Counted from the first letter of the stretch, positions 43,410 through 52,366 are shown. The stretch is 64,000 bases of DNA from Hyphomicrobiales bacterium (GCA_900470805.1 UCCA01000022.1:162520-226519); one strand, 5' to 3'. The notes: a model not told the origin generated them from the letters alone. Made by a program: numbers and translations.

Positions 43410-45095
43410 ATGAATCTGTTAAATCAATTAGTTCAGATTATTAGGAACTTCAGTTCCCTTGGGCGGAATCGCCTGCTGGCATTGGCCGGCGTCGGGGTCG
43501 TCTCCATTGCGCTTATTCTGGGTGCCGCCTTTTTGGTGAACAAACCTGCCCAGGAAACCTTGTATGTCGGGCTCGATTCGTCCGACCTCAATCAGATCAG
43601 CATCGCGCTTGCCGAAGCCAATATCGGCTTCCAGGTTGGTTCCGACGGTGCGAGCATCACGGTACCTGCCGGTATGACCGGCAAGTCGCGTCTTCTGCTT
43701 GCTGAACGCGGCCTGCCCAACAGCAACAATGCCGGCTACGAACTTTTCGACAAGGTCGGCTCGCTCGGCCTGACATCGTTCATGCAGGAAGTGACCCGCG
43801 TTCGCGCGCTCGAAGGTGAGATCGGCCGCACGATCCAGTCCATCTCGGGCATCTCGGCCGCGCGTGTCCATATCGTCATGCCCGAGGTTGGAAATTTTCG
43901 AAGGGCCGAACAGAAGCCGACCGCATCGGTAATGATCCGAGCCGGTGCTTCAGCCGGCCGCTCCGCGGCAAGCTCCATCCGTCATCTTGTAGCCTCGGCC
44001 GTGCCGGGGCTTGAAGTCGGTGATGTGACCATTCTGGATTCCGCCGGCCAGCTCCTCGCATCCGGCGATGAAGCCGGCAACAGCAATCTCAATCGCTCAC
44101 TCGGCATCGTCCAGAATGTCCAGGACGAAGTCGAGTCCAACATCGACAAGGCGCTTGCGCCTTTCCTCGGCATGGACAACTTCCGCTCCAGCGTCACCGC
44201 CGATCTGAACACCGACGCCCAGCAGATCCAGGAAACGGTCTACGATCCGGAATCGAAGGTTGAGCGCTCGGTTCGCACCACCAAGGAAGCGCAGCAGTCG
44301 CAGCAGAAGCAGTCCGACAACGCCACCACGGTCGAGCAGAACATCCCGCAGGCGGCGCCTGAAGCTGGCGGCGCCGGCGGCCCGGAATCGCAGGACAAGT
44401 CGGACAAGAAGGAAGAGCAGACCAACTACGAGATCAACAGCAAGACCACCGCGACGACCCGCAGCAGCTACAAGGTCGAGAAGCTGTCGATCGCCGTCGT
44501 CGTCAACAAGGGTCGCGTTGCCCAGATGGTCGGCGAGCCGGCCGACCAGGCGAAGATCGACGCATACATCGCCGAGATGCAGAAGATCGTCGGCTCCGCC
44601 GCCGGCATCCGCACCGATCGCGGCGATGTCGTCACCGTCACGGCGATGGACTTCCTTGAGAACCAGCTTCTGGAAGAGACAGGCACCAGTGTCCGTGTCA
44701 TGGACATGCTCAGCCGCAACCTTGCAGGCATCATCAATTCGCTCGCCTTTGTGGTCGTCGCCTTCCTGGTCATCTGGATGGGTGTCCGTCCGATGGTTCG
44801 CAGCATGACCGGTGGCGGAGCGATCGGTGGCGACACCTCGATCGAGAGCGCCGGGCTTGAGCTTCCCGACTTCGCGCCGGCTGGCGATGGCGCGGGCGGG
44901 GCGCTCATGGACGGCTTCGGATCAGACTTCGGCTTCGACAGCACCGAAGATCTCCTCAGCCTCGGCGACGACGACGGCAGCTTCAATCGCCGCGTCAAGG
45001 AGGGTCCGGAACGCAAACTGTCCCGGATGGTGGAGATCAATGAGGAACGCGCCGCGAAAATCCTCAGAAAATGGGCGGTCGACAACGCCGCGTAA
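43410..45095 (+). CDS. fliF: Flagellar MS-ring protein FliF
   Basis: A 561-residue inner-membrane protein that forms the MS ring on which the rotor is built. It has an N-terminal span (about 22-44), ring-building motifs (YVGLDSSDLNQISIALAEANIGF; RALEGEIGRTIQSISGISAARVHIVMPE), a low-complexity Gln/Ser/Glu region, a second span (about 440-462) and a C-terminal cytoplasmic tail ending ERAAKILRKWAVDNAA, the part that binds FliG. Its own upstream region (144 bases) separates it from cheT; a terminator follows. Confidence 0.96.
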   Translation: MNLLNQLVQIIRNFSSLGRNRLLALAGVGVVSIALILGAAFLVNKPAQETLYVGLDSSDLNQISIALAEANIGFQVGSDGASITVPAGMTGKSRLLLAERGLPNSNNAGYELFDKVGSLGLTSFMQEVTRVRALEGEIGRTIQSISGISAARVHIVMPEVGNFRRAEQKPTASVMIRAGASAGRSAASSIRHLVASAVPGLEVGDVTILDSAGQLLASGDEAGNSNLNRSLGIVQNVQDEVESNIDKALAPFLGMDNFRSSVTADLNTDAQQIQETVYDPESKVERSVRTTKEAQQSQQKQSDNATTVEQNIPQAAPEAGGAGGPESQDKSDKKEEQTNYEINSKTTATTRSSYKVEKLSIAVVVNKGRVAQMVGEPADQAKIDAYIAEMQKIVGSAAGIRTDRGDVVTVTAMDFLENQLLEETGTSVRVMDMLSRNLAGIINSLAFVVVAFLVIWMGVRPMVRSMTGGGAIGGDTSIESAGLELPDFAPAGDGAGGALMDGFGSDFGFDSTEDLLSLGDDDGSFNRRVKEGPERKLSRMVEINEERAAKILRKWAVDNAA

Positions 45096-45096
45096 C

Positions 45097-45127
45097 GAAA
45101 AGGCCGGGAAACCGGCCTTTTTCCTTT
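45097..45127 (+). terminator. Rho-independent terminator of fliF
   Basis: AAAAGGCCGG and CCGGCCTTTTT form a stem with a GAAA loop immediately after the fliF stop codon, followed by TTTCCTTTT. It separates fliF from visN. Confidence 0.9.
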
Positions 45128-45406
45128 TAGGTGCATTATTGGCACGCACGGGGGACAAACTCGCGTTTGACGCGTATCGTGTTGCTATGTGCCCGCGAAT
45201 CATCGTAATTTTGGGATGCTTCTAAAAGACAGAATCCTTGGGCGAATCAACGCACAAAATGCAGCCGAAGTAAATCCCAAGAACTCGGAGATGGTGATTC
45301 ATCATCATTCGCTTACCCTTGGGTGATTCGCGGGAAAGCTGCATTTCTTGATTGAAAGACGTGACAAGCTTCTATCGTGATGGGTTCTAGGCCTCAGGAT
45401 TTGCCA
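45128..45406. other. Upstream region of visN
   Basis: About 280 bases holding the presumed visN promoter. Two related stretches, CTTGGGCGAATC (about 45237) and CTTGGGTGATTC (about 45323), stand out as an imperfect direct repeat. No gene is seen. Confidence 0.35.
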
Positions 45407-46153
45407 ATGGATATGCATATATTGCAGGCTCTTCGGAGCGAGACACAGACGGCAAATTTCGTTGGCATCGCCGCGACGAACCTGTCATCGCGCTCCGAAT
45501 TGATCACCCAGTTATGTGACATTTCAAGCACGGGCAGGTTGCAGCCGGGCCTGCGCATTCTGACGGACTATGTCGGCGCCTCGCACTATCTGCTGGCCCG
45601 TGCCGACCTGCTTCAGGAAGCTGGGCTGGATTTCGTCGTCTCGTCGGATTGGCCGTTCGATCTGGTGACCAACCTCGCAGAGGCGTTCGTCGGTGGCTTC
45701 GGGCGTGCCACCGAGCTTGAGAAATGCATGCAGCTCTTCCGGCCACACTTCGCGGTGCTGCCCGACACAGCCGATGTGCCCGATGGCGCCAGCCGCCAGT
45801 ATTGCTCTCTCATGTTCAACATCGGTCGCTCGCGGCTGACGCTGATGTTCCTGTTTGATGACGGCTTCATCCTGTCCCAGGAGCGGCTGCGCGACGTTGG
45901 CCTGCTGACGGCCTACTACACCAGCCTGCTCCAATACAGCGGCACCAAGAGTGATCGCGACTTCGAGCTGACCGATCGCGAGCTGGAGTGCCTGTTCTGG
46001 ATTGCCGAAGGCAAGACCAGTGACGAGATCGCCATGATTCTTGGCATTTCGCGCAACACCATCAACAACTACATCACCAGCGTCATGCGTAAGACGGCGA
46101 CCAAAACCCGTTCCGAGGCGATCGCTTTCGCCGTCAGGAACAATCTTGTTTAA
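45407..46153 (+). CDS. visN: LuxR-type motility regulator VisN
   Basis: A 248-residue regulator. The first about 175 residues are a GAF-like or autoinducer-binding-like domain (LRILTDYVGASHYLLARADLL), and the end is a LuxR helix-turn-helix (LTDRELECLFWIAEGKTSDEIAMILGIS). In S. meliloti VisN and VisR together switch on the whole motility regulon through Rem; this gene lies between fliF and visR exactly as there. The ATG at 45407 gives the expected length; a GTG ten codons upstream is also in frame. Confidence 0.88.
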   Translation: MDMHILQALRSETQTANFVGIAATNLSSRSELITQLCDISSTGRLQPGLRILTDYVGASHYLLARADLLQEAGLDFVVSSDWPFDLVTNLAEAFVGGFGRATELEKCMQLFRPHFAVLPDTADVPDGASRQYCSLMFNIGRSRLTLMFLFDDGFILSQERLRDVGLLTAYYTSLLQYSGTKSDRDFELTDRELECLFWIAEGKTSDEIAMILGISRNTINNYITSVMRKTATKTRSEAIAFAVRNNLV

Positions 46154-46163
46154 GGGGTAGCTT

Positions 46164-46910
46164 ATGGCGTATGCATCGGGCAAGACCATCAATAGTGCGG
46201 ATATGACACGCTCGACGCGCGCCTCCAGAGTGAGCACCCGTTCGGATCTGTTTCCACGCCTTGTCGCGATGCAGAAGCTGGCCGATGCGCAGAATTTCGC
46301 GATTTACCGGATGAGCGGTTCCGGTCTTCCCGCAAAGCAGCGACTTGTGTGCGAGCTTGAGAATTGGGGGCCGAGCAACGCCGCCCTCAACAAGGCTTTT
46401 TCCGACGCTTACGGCGACGCGATGATCGAGCATATCGAGAAATCGCTGCTGCCGCTCGCCTGGGCCGGCAGCCACGATCGCAGCCTTCCGGCGCCTGCGG
46501 GGATTGCCCCGTTCCTGGTGCGGCTGCAGGACGGCCTGGTGCCGTTTTCGGGGATGGCTTTCCCGGTGCGTCTCGGCGCCATCGGCAACGGCTTCGTGGT
46601 CTTCACCGGCGACGACCTCGACCCGGCCAACGACATGATCGTCGAGCTCCATGGTCGCGCCTGCCAGGTGATGATCGATCTGCTGTCGCTTGACGAACGC
46701 CGCGTGGCGGCCGCCGAAGCGCTGAGCGAGCGCGAGATCGCCTGCCTGCAGCTCGCCGGAGACGGTCGTATCAGTGAGGAAATCGCCGACAAGCTCGGCC
46801 TGTCCGTCCACACGGTCAACGCCTATCTCGGCTCGGCCACCATCAAGCTTGATTCGGTCAACCGCATCCAGGCGATCGCCAAGGCGATCCGCCTCGGCTA
46901 CATCAGCTGA
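46164..46910 (+). CDS. visR: LuxR-type motility regulator VisR
   Basis: A 248-residue partner of VisN. It has an N-terminal sensor-like domain (LFPRLVAMQKLADAQNFAIYRM) and a C-terminal LuxR helix-turn-helix (LSEREIACLQLAGDGRISEEIADKLGLS and HTVNAYLGSATIKL). The start is 10 bases after the visN stop, so the two are co-transcribed and probably made in equal amounts for a heterodimer, as proposed for S. meliloti. It converges on the next gene. Confidence 0.88.
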   Translation: MAYASGKTINSADMTRSTRASRVSTRSDLFPRLVAMQKLADAQNFAIYRMSGSGLPAKQRLVCELENWGPSNAALNKAFSDAYGDAMIEHIEKSLLPLAWAGSHDRSLPAPAGIAPFLVRLQDGLVPFSGMAFPVRLGAIGNGFVVFTGDDLDPANDMIVELHGRACQVMIDLLSLDERRVAAAEALSEREIACLQLAGDGRISEEIADKLGLSVHTVNAYLGSATIKLDSVNRIQAIAKAIRLGYIS

Positions 46911-46919
46911 GCCGATTGA

Positions 46920-47360
46920 TCAGCTTGCCAGTGCCTGCACCGGTGGAACGTTGTAGCGCGCGTTGTTCAGGCTGTTTTCGAGGAATACCGTGTTCTCGTG
47001 CGGATCTGCCGACGGGTTCTCGAACGCGATGTGGTTGATCTCGATGCCGGCATGCTCGGCCGCCAGCGTCAGCTGCGCATAGACGGTGACGCCGCGCGGC
47101 TTGATCTCCAGGTCGATGACCACTTCCGGCTTGCCGCCCCACTCCAGCGTATAGCTGCCGCCATGGCCGAAATTGACCGTGCCGGGGTGAAAGAACATCT
47201 CGGCTGCCGAGGAGACGAGATCCGCAAGATTGCCGTAATACTCAAAGCGCAGGATCGAGATCAGGTCCGAAGCATCCAGAAGCCGCAATTCGGTGGCGAC
47301 CGGGCTGATTGCTTCAGCCAGAATTTTTTCACGCTGGGCAGAGTAGGGGCACTTTTTCAT
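46920..47360 (-). CDS. Conserved hypothetical protein at the end of the flhB operon
   Basis: A 146-residue soluble protein with no signal peptide; it has alternating beta-strand segments (VVIDLEIKPRGVTVYAQLTLAAEHAG) suggesting a compact alpha/beta domain. It begins 4 bases after flhB on the same strand and so is probably co-transcribed with fliM-fliN-fliG-flhB. I do not recognise a family. A motility role is suggested only by position. Confidence 0.65.
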   Translation of the reverse strand: MKKCPYSAQREKILAEAISPVATELRLLDASDLISILRFEYYGNLADLVSSAAEMFFHPGTVNFGHGGSYTLEWGGKPEVVIDLEIKPRGVTVYAQLTLAAEHAGIEINHIAFENPSADPHENTVFLENSLNNARYNVPPVQALAS

Positions 47361-47364
47361 TCGG

Positions 47365-48444
47365 TCATCTTACCCGATTGTTCTTGGCTTGCGCCGCGTA
47401 CACCCGATGAATGAGCTCCGCGACGGCCTTATAAAATACTGACGGGATGACACTATCCACCGAGACTTGCGCAAACATGGAGCGCGCGAGAGGCGGATCT
47501 TCGAAAACCGGAATTCCGTTGGTCTCCGCGATCTCTCTGATTTTCAACGCAATTAGGTCCTGGCCCTTGGCGACGACGACGGGTGCGTCGTTTTCCTCGC
47601 GCACGTAGCGCAGGGCGACGGCGAAGTGGGTCGGGTTGGCGATCACCATCGTGGCGCGCGGAACGTTGGCAATCATGCGCCGTCGCGCGCGGTCGCGCAT
47701 CAGGGCGCGCTGGCGCCCCTTGACGAACGGGTCACCCTGAGACTGCTTGTTTTCTTCCTTGATTTCGTGCCGCGACATCTTCAGTTCGGAGAACCAGTGA
47801 TGGCGTGTCCAGAAGAAGTCGGCGATCGCCACGACAGCCGTCGCGATCAGCACGACGATGGTGATCTTGCGCATCCCCGACATCATTCGCGTGAAGATGG
47901 TCGCGGGGTCGGAGAACATCGCGTCGATAGCCGAGAAATATTCGCTCTTCAGCACGAACACCATCACCACGCCGACGATCAGGATCTTGGTCAGCGACTT
48001 TCCGAACTCGATCAGCCCCGGCAGGCTGAATAGCCGTGACAGGCCCTTGGCAGGCGATATGCGCGAGAATTGCGGTCGGATGCGTTCCAGAACCGGCGTC
48101 GGCAGGTTCTGGGCGATCGAAGCAACGACTCCGAAGGACATGAACAGGATCATCGCCGGCGCCAGCAGTTCGGCGCACACCCAGCCGAGATGCACGAACA
48201 GCGACATCGCGTCCGTGCCGGTATCGATCTTCCACTGGTCCGGTTGCTCGAAAATATCCTTGAGCGCCGCGCCAACGCGGCCGAGGCCTTCGGGAAGAAA
48301 GAAGATCAGATAGATGTAGGTCGCAAGCACGGTCGCAAAGAGCGGCAGCTCGCGTGAAAACGGGGTATTGCCCTTCTCGGCCGCGTCGGTCTGTTTTTTC
48401 GCGGTGGGCGCTTCTGTTTTGCTGTCCTTGTCGTCGTCAGCCAA
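47365..48444 (-). CDS. flhB: Flagellar export gate protein FlhB
   Basis: A 359-residue inner-membrane protein of the flagellar type III secretion gate that switches substrate class from rod/hook to filament. Four spans lie between about 30 and 210; the self-cleavage motif NPTH stands in VIANPTHFAVALRY near residue 270. The N-terminal DDKDSKTEAPTAKK is typical. The start codon is TTG, with GGGGAG 8 bases before it. It overlaps nothing but is separated from fliG by a hairpin-rich gap. Confidence 0.95.
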   Translation of the reverse strand: MADDDKDSKTEAPTAKKQTDAAEKGNTPFSRELPLFATVLATYIYLIFFLPEGLGRVGAALKDIFEQPDQWKIDTGTDAMSLFVHLGWVCAELLAPAMILFMSFGVVASIAQNLPTPVLERIRPQFSRISPAKGLSRLFSLPGLIEFGKSLTKILIVGVVMVFVLKSEYFSAIDAMFSDPATIFTRMMSGMRKITIVVLIATAVVAIADFFWTRHHWFSELKMSRHEIKEENKQSQGDPFVKGRQRALMRDRARRRMIANVPRATMVIANPTHFAVALRYVREENDAPVVVAKGQDLIALKIREIAETNGIPVFEDPPLARSMFAQVSVDSVIPSVFYKAVAELIHRVYAAQAKNNRVR

Positions 48445-48464
48445 GGCCGCGGCTCCCCGTCAAA

Positions 48465-48490
48465 AGAAAAGGCCGCGCCAATGCGCGGCC
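48465..48490 (-). terminator. Hairpin with T-run between fliG and flhB
   Basis: GGCCGCGC and GCGCGGCC pair around a 4-base loop and on the minus strand are followed by TTTTCTTTTG, the form of a rho-independent terminator. It lies after fliG and 21 bases before the flhB start, so it could reduce flhB expression relative to fliG. Confidence 0.65.
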
Positions 48491-48510
48491 GTCGGGGACT
48501 GTAGTCGCCG

Positions 48511-48538
48511 CGATTGCCGCGATCAATCGCGGCAATCG
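48511..48538. repeat. Second inverted repeat between fliG and flhB
   Basis: CGATTGCCGCGAT and ATCGCGGCAATCG are perfect 13-base complements separated by two bases. No T-run follows. Together with the neighbouring terminator-like hairpin it fills most of the 126-base gap. Confidence 0.6.
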
Positions 48539-48570
48539 AACGGGGAGGGTCTGTGCACAGCAACAGGGGC

Positions 48571-49611
48571 TTAGGCGGCCGCCGCGGCGTCGCCTTCGCC
48601 TTCCTTGAGCTGGATCTGCCCGGAATTCGCCAGGCGAATCGCTTCCTGGGCGATGGCGCGCCGTGCAATGGCGATTTCGCGCGGGTTGATGCCCGTCGTG
48701 CCGCTCTGCAGGTCGGATTCGATCATGCGGCGCTGGCGCGGGCTGATCGATGCAAGAACGGCTTCCTTCATCTCCGACGAGGAGCCGCGCAGCGCCATTG
48801 TCAGGATGTCGGCCGATATATCGTTCAGCAGCATGACACGGCCGCGCTGCGGCATGACCATGAGGTCTTCGAACAGGAAGATCTTCGGGCGGACCTTGTT
48901 GACCGATTCGCGGCTGATCGATTCGAGCGAGGTGAGCAGCGTATCGACCTGCGGCTTGTCCATCTCGTTCATCAGTTCGGCAACCTTCGTCGAGCCGATC
49001 GAGTTCTTCTCGGCGTCGATCTCGGCCAGAAGGCTCAGCACCTGCTTCTCGATGATCTGCGCGGCCTTCGGGCTGACGGATTTCAGGTTGACGGTACGGT
49101 TCATGATGTCGGCACGGCGGCCATCGGGAATCTGCATCAGTACCTTGGCGCCGAAGGAAGATGGCATCATGGACAGAATGTAGGCGACGGTCTGCGGATG
49201 TTCGCGCAGCAGGAATTTGCCGATGAATGCCGGATCGCCATCGCCGAGGCGGTCCCAGATGGAGGTCTCATAGGCCTGGAACGCGGTGCGTCGGCCGAGC
49301 AGACTGTCCACTTCGTCAGGCGTGAGACCCTCTTCAAGGATGCTCTCGATCGCCTTGGCGTTGTCCATCAGGCCTGCGCCTTCAGTGAACAGGTCTTCGA
49401 ACTCGGCCACCAGGCCAAGCAGTTCGTCCGGCGGGATCGCCCGCAGAGACTGAGCCGATCCGATGATCGTCTGCAGCTCGGCCTGCGTGAAATATTTCAA
49501 CAGTCTGCCAGCGACCCCTTTCCCCATAGCGAGGAGAACGGCCGCTGCTTTTTCAGCCTGGGTCAACGGTTTCTCGGCAAGGGCGCCGCCGAAATCGTCA
49601 AAGTCCATCAT
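48571..49611 (-). CDS. fliG: Flagellar rotor protein FliG
   Basis: A 346-residue cytoplasmic C-ring protein that meets FliF with its N-terminal domain and the MotA stator with its C-terminal domain. Visible blocks: LTQAEKAAAVLLAMGKGVAGRLLKYF at the start, EHPQTVAYILSMM in the middle, MFVFEDL-like IFLFEDLMVMPQRGRV and ISPRQRRMIESDL near the end, where the torque-generating charged residues sit. It lies 29 bases downstream of fliN. Confidence 0.96.
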   Translation of the reverse strand: MMDFDDFGGALAEKPLTQAEKAAAVLLAMGKGVAGRLLKYFTQAELQTIIGSAQSLRAIPPDELLGLVAEFEDLFTEGAGLMDNAKAIESILEEGLTPDEVDSLLGRRTAFQAYETSIWDRLGDGDPAFIGKFLLREHPQTVAYILSMMPSSFGAKVLMQIPDGRRADIMNRTVNLKSVSPKAAQIIEKQVLSLLAEIDAEKNSIGSTKVAELMNEMDKPQVDTLLTSLESISRESVNKVRPKIFLFEDLMVMPQRGRVMLLNDISADILTMALRGSSSEMKEAVLASISPRQRRMIESDLQSGTTGINPREIAIARRAIAQEAIRLANSGQIQLKEGEGDAAAAA

Positions 49612-49640
49612 GGTCTAACCTCTCCGTCCCTACAGCGGGA

Positions 49641-50204
49641 TCAGGCTTTTTTAGTACCTAACACTTCAATCAGTTTCACGCCGAAACGTGTGTCGTCATT
49701 TTCAAGAACGGTGATTTCGCCGCGCGCGATCTTGCGGCCGTTCACCATGATTTCGACCGGTTCCCCGATCTTCTTGTCGAGAGCGATCGTGGCGCCCTCG
49801 TTGAGGTTCATCAGGCCCGAGACCTGCATGCGGCTGCTGCCAAGCATGATCTGGACATCGATCGGAATGTCCATGATCAGGTCCATGTTGGACTGCATGG
49901 CACTGCCGAGCGGGGCCGGTTCGGCGGAAGGTGCCGAAAACGACGTGTCGCCGAAGTCCGAGACGCCGCCAAAATCGCCGCCGCCGAATGTTGTGTCGTC
50001 GCTGGCCTCGAGATCGCCGCCGAATGCGGAGAGATCGGTGCCGCCGCCGAATGCGTCTAGGTCGGCGCCGAAATCGGGCATGCCGCCGTCCGCATCTGTC
50101 TTCAAGACACCACGCAGGTCGTCGATAGCCTGATCGAGTTCGGCCTCGTTACCCGGCAGCTCCAGGTTAGGATCGGTATCCTGCTTTGTTTTTTTCGTCG
50201 CCAT
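49641..50204 (-). CDS. fliN: Flagellar motor switch protein FliN
   Basis: A 187-residue C-ring protein. The last about 75 residues are the SpoA domain (IPIDVQIMLGSSRMQVSGLMNL, then IARGEITVLENDDTRFGVKLIEVL). The first about 110 residues are an acidic, repetitive extension rich in Asp, Gly and Phe (FGADLDAFGGG, FGGGDFGGVSDFG), making it longer than E. coli FliN. It works with FliM and FliG in switching or speed control. Between fliM (62 bases) and fliG (29 bases). Confidence 0.94.
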   Translation of the reverse strand: MATKKTKQDTDPNLELPGNEAELDQAIDDLRGVLKTDADGGMPDFGADLDAFGGGTDLSAFGGDLEASDDTTFGGGDFGGVSDFGDTSFSAPSAEPAPLGSAMQSNMDLIMDIPIDVQIMLGSSRMQVSGLMNLNEGATIALDKKIGEPVEIMVNGRKIARGEITVLENDDTRFGVKLIEVLGTKKA

Positions 50205-50266
50205 GAAATCACTATTCCAGTTGAAACTTGCCTCAACCTGCCTTGAGGGGCGAGGGCCGAACTGCG

Positions 50267-51205
50267 CTAATTCATTAAGTAGCGGATGAGCTCGTCATCC
50301 GAGTTGATGGTATCCTTGACCCGGACGGTATAATTCTCGCCCGATCGGCCAAACTCGCACACGTAGAGCTCTCTGCTGTTGGCGCTGACATCGACACGGA
50401 CATCGCCGCTATCCTGGAAGGGGATGACGTCGCCGGCAGCCAGTTTCGAGATGGTCCGAAGCGTGAGATCCTGAAGGCGGATCTTGGCTTCGAGCGTTAC
50501 CTGCGAGCGGCGAACCTGCTCGGAGATCTGTTCGGTCCATGCGGACGAGCTGGATGATGGGTTCTTCGCCCGCGGCGCGACCACCGTCGTCTTCAACAGG
50601 GCGGCCTGCGGAACGACCAGGTGGAATTCGGAGGTAATGCCGGAAAGCGTGATCGACATGTTGATGGCAGCCGCGAACTCGTCGTGTCTGTCGTCGGTCA
50701 CTTTTGGGCGGGTTTCGGCCGCATGCGGCGGTTCCAGCGTCGGCTCGAAGCCACCAGGCGCGTTGACGGCCGAACGCAGCACGTCGGCGATCTTTTCGAA
50801 CACGGTGACGGAAAGCTCGAGCTCGATGATCGACAGAAGTCGCTCCGCCGGCTGCTCGACCGTTTCCGGCGATGCCCCCAGCAGATGTTCCATCAGCGTG
50901 ATGATGAAGCCGTTGCCGCATGCCAGCGTCACGTTCGGCGACCAGTTGCGCAGCGAGGCATTGACCAGCGTGACGCTCTCGCCGAGATCGGCAATCAGGT
51001 CGTCCATGTAGCCGGCATGACAGCCGAGGTAGTTCACCTCGACGTCGAGGTCGGTTTCGCTTTTGATGACGTCGGGCAGGAACTCGCGGTAGACATCGCC
51101 GAATGCGGCGCAGAGTTTCTCGACCGTGGCCTTGTCGCCCAGTCTGCCCGTAAGCTTGGCGAGCAGGGCGTCGTCCATTGCTGGTTTCTGGAGTAGAGCG
51201 TTCAT
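50267..51205 (-). CDS. fliM: Flagellar motor switch protein FliM
   Basis: A 312-residue C-ring protein that receives phospho-CheY. It has the central CheC-like domain (about 70-220) and a C-terminal SpoA domain (VTLEAKIRLQDLTLRTISKLAAGDVIPF). Similarity to enterobacterial FliM is low, as usual in rhizobia, and the classic N-terminal CheY-binding peptide is not obvious. It starts 6 bases after motA, so the two are in one transcript. Confidence 0.9.
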   Translation of the reverse strand: MNALLQKPAMDDALLAKLTGRLGDKATVEKLCAAFGDVYREFLPDVIKSETDLDVEVNYLGCHAGYMDDLIADLGESVTLVNASLRNWSPNVTLACGNGFIITLMEHLLGASPETVEQPAERLLSIIELELSVTVFEKIADVLRSAVNAPGGFEPTLEPPHAAETRPKVTDDRHDEFAAAINMSITLSGITSEFHLVVPQAALLKTTVVAPRAKNPSSSSSAWTEQISEQVRRSQVTLEAKIRLQDLTLRTISKLAAGDVIPFQDSGDVRVDVSANSRELYVCEFGRSGENYTVRVKDTINSDDELIRYLMN

Positions 51206-51211
51206 GTGCGT

Positions 51212-52084
51212 TTAAGCCGCCTTGTTCTCGCCGCCTGGGTTCATCATTTCCTGCTCGACGGCGTCGATCGAAGGACGCTCGTAGGCAGAGATGGTCTTGC
51301 GACCGTATTCGAGCGCCACCTGCGGCACCGAGCCGTTCATGTAGGCAAGCAACGTCTGCTTGACGATGACGTAGAGGCGGTGCTGCTTGGAGCGAACGAT
51401 CTTGATCTGCGAGGTGATCGGCGAGCAGACGCAATAGGAAAGCAGAATGCCGAGGAAGGTTCCGACGAGCGCCGAGCCGATCAGGTGGCCGAGCACTTCG
51501 GGCGAATCGTTGATGTGGGCCATCGCCTTGATGACGCCGAGAACCGCCGCCACGATGCCGATCGCCGGGAAGGCGTCGCCCATGGTCTGGATGGCGTGGT
51601 AGGGCTTCATCTTGTCGTGCAGGATGGTGTTGATTTCTTCGTCCATCAACGCTTCGATCTCGTGAGACCGCGCATTGCCGATGATGATCAGGCGAACGTA
51701 GTCACAGATGAATGCCGTGATTTCCTTGTTCTTCAGGATCGTCGGCGCGGATTGGAAGATCGAGGATTCGGCCGGATTGTCGATGTGCGCTTCGATTTCG
51801 TTGCGCGACTTGGTGCGCAGATCGCGCATCAGCGAATAAAGGACGCCGAGCGTGTCGAGATAGTTGCGCTCCTTCGGCACGGAATGCTTGAAGGCTTCGC
51901 CCAACGCCTTGCCGGAGTCCTTCACGACCTTCATCGGATTGGCCATGATGAAGCTGCCGAGGCCGGCGCCGCCGATGATGACGAGCTCGAAGGGCTGCCA
52001 GAGCGCGTCGATGTGACCGCCCATGGCCATGAAGCTGCCGACGATACAGCCGCAGACAATCACAAATCCGATAATGATATTCAT
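51212..52084 (-). CDS. motA: Flagellar stator proton channel MotA
   Basis: A 290-residue inner-membrane protein with four spans (MNIIIGFVIVCGCIVGSFMAMGG is the first; AFPAIGIVAAVLGVIKAM and SALVGTFLGILLSYCV are the last two). It forms the proton channel with MotB, which is not in this window. The cytoplasmic loop carries the Arg/Glu residues that touch FliG. The start at 52084 matches the rhizobial MotA N-terminus; an upstream ATG at 52114 adds ten residues. First gene of the minus-strand motA-fliM-fliN-fliG-flhB operon. Confidence 0.95.
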   Translation of the reverse strand: MNIIIGFVIVCGCIVGSFMAMGGHIDALWQPFELVIIGGAGLGSFIMANPMKVVKDSGKALGEAFKHSVPKERNYLDTLGVLYSLMRDLRTKSRNEIEAHIDNPAESSIFQSAPTILKNKEITAFICDYVRLIIIGNARSHEIEALMDEEINTILHDKMKPYHAIQTMGDAFPAIGIVAAVLGVIKAMAHINDSPEVLGHLIGSALVGTFLGILLSYCVCSPITSQIKIVRSKQHRLYVIVKQTLLAYMNGSVPQVALEYGRKTISAYERPSIDAVEQEMMNPGGENKAA

Positions 52085-52167
52085 CGCCAGTCCAAACCTG
52101 ATCGTTATTTTCAACTGAAGGGATAGGAGCGCTGGCTTGCGTGAGGCTGATCGCGGCCTTTCCCATC

Positions 52168-52209
52168 AAGGTTTTGGCCCATAAAGGTTTTGGCCCATAA
52201 AGGTTTTGG
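52168..52209. repeat. Tandem 16-base repeat between motA and flgF
   Basis: AAGGTTTTGGCCCATA occurs twice in full and a third time as AAGGTTTTGG, with no spacing. It lies in the 282-base divergent region that must hold the promoters of both the motA and flgF operons. It could be a repeated regulator site or replication slippage. Confidence 0.75.
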
Positions 52210-52366
52210 GATGCCAGCTTCGCACAAGGATTTGCTGTCAGTCTTAAGGTGACGAGTGGGCCTCCGTGCCCGTTTCTGAGATGCCGCCTCAGCGGAACCG
52301 GGGTCGTACACACGACAGGCACCCCGATTTCGTAACGTTCATCGCCAATGCCAGGAGCTTACCCCG

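Noticed and set aside
52168..52209. CRISPR-like array
   Set aside because: The repeats abut without spacers and there are no cas genes.
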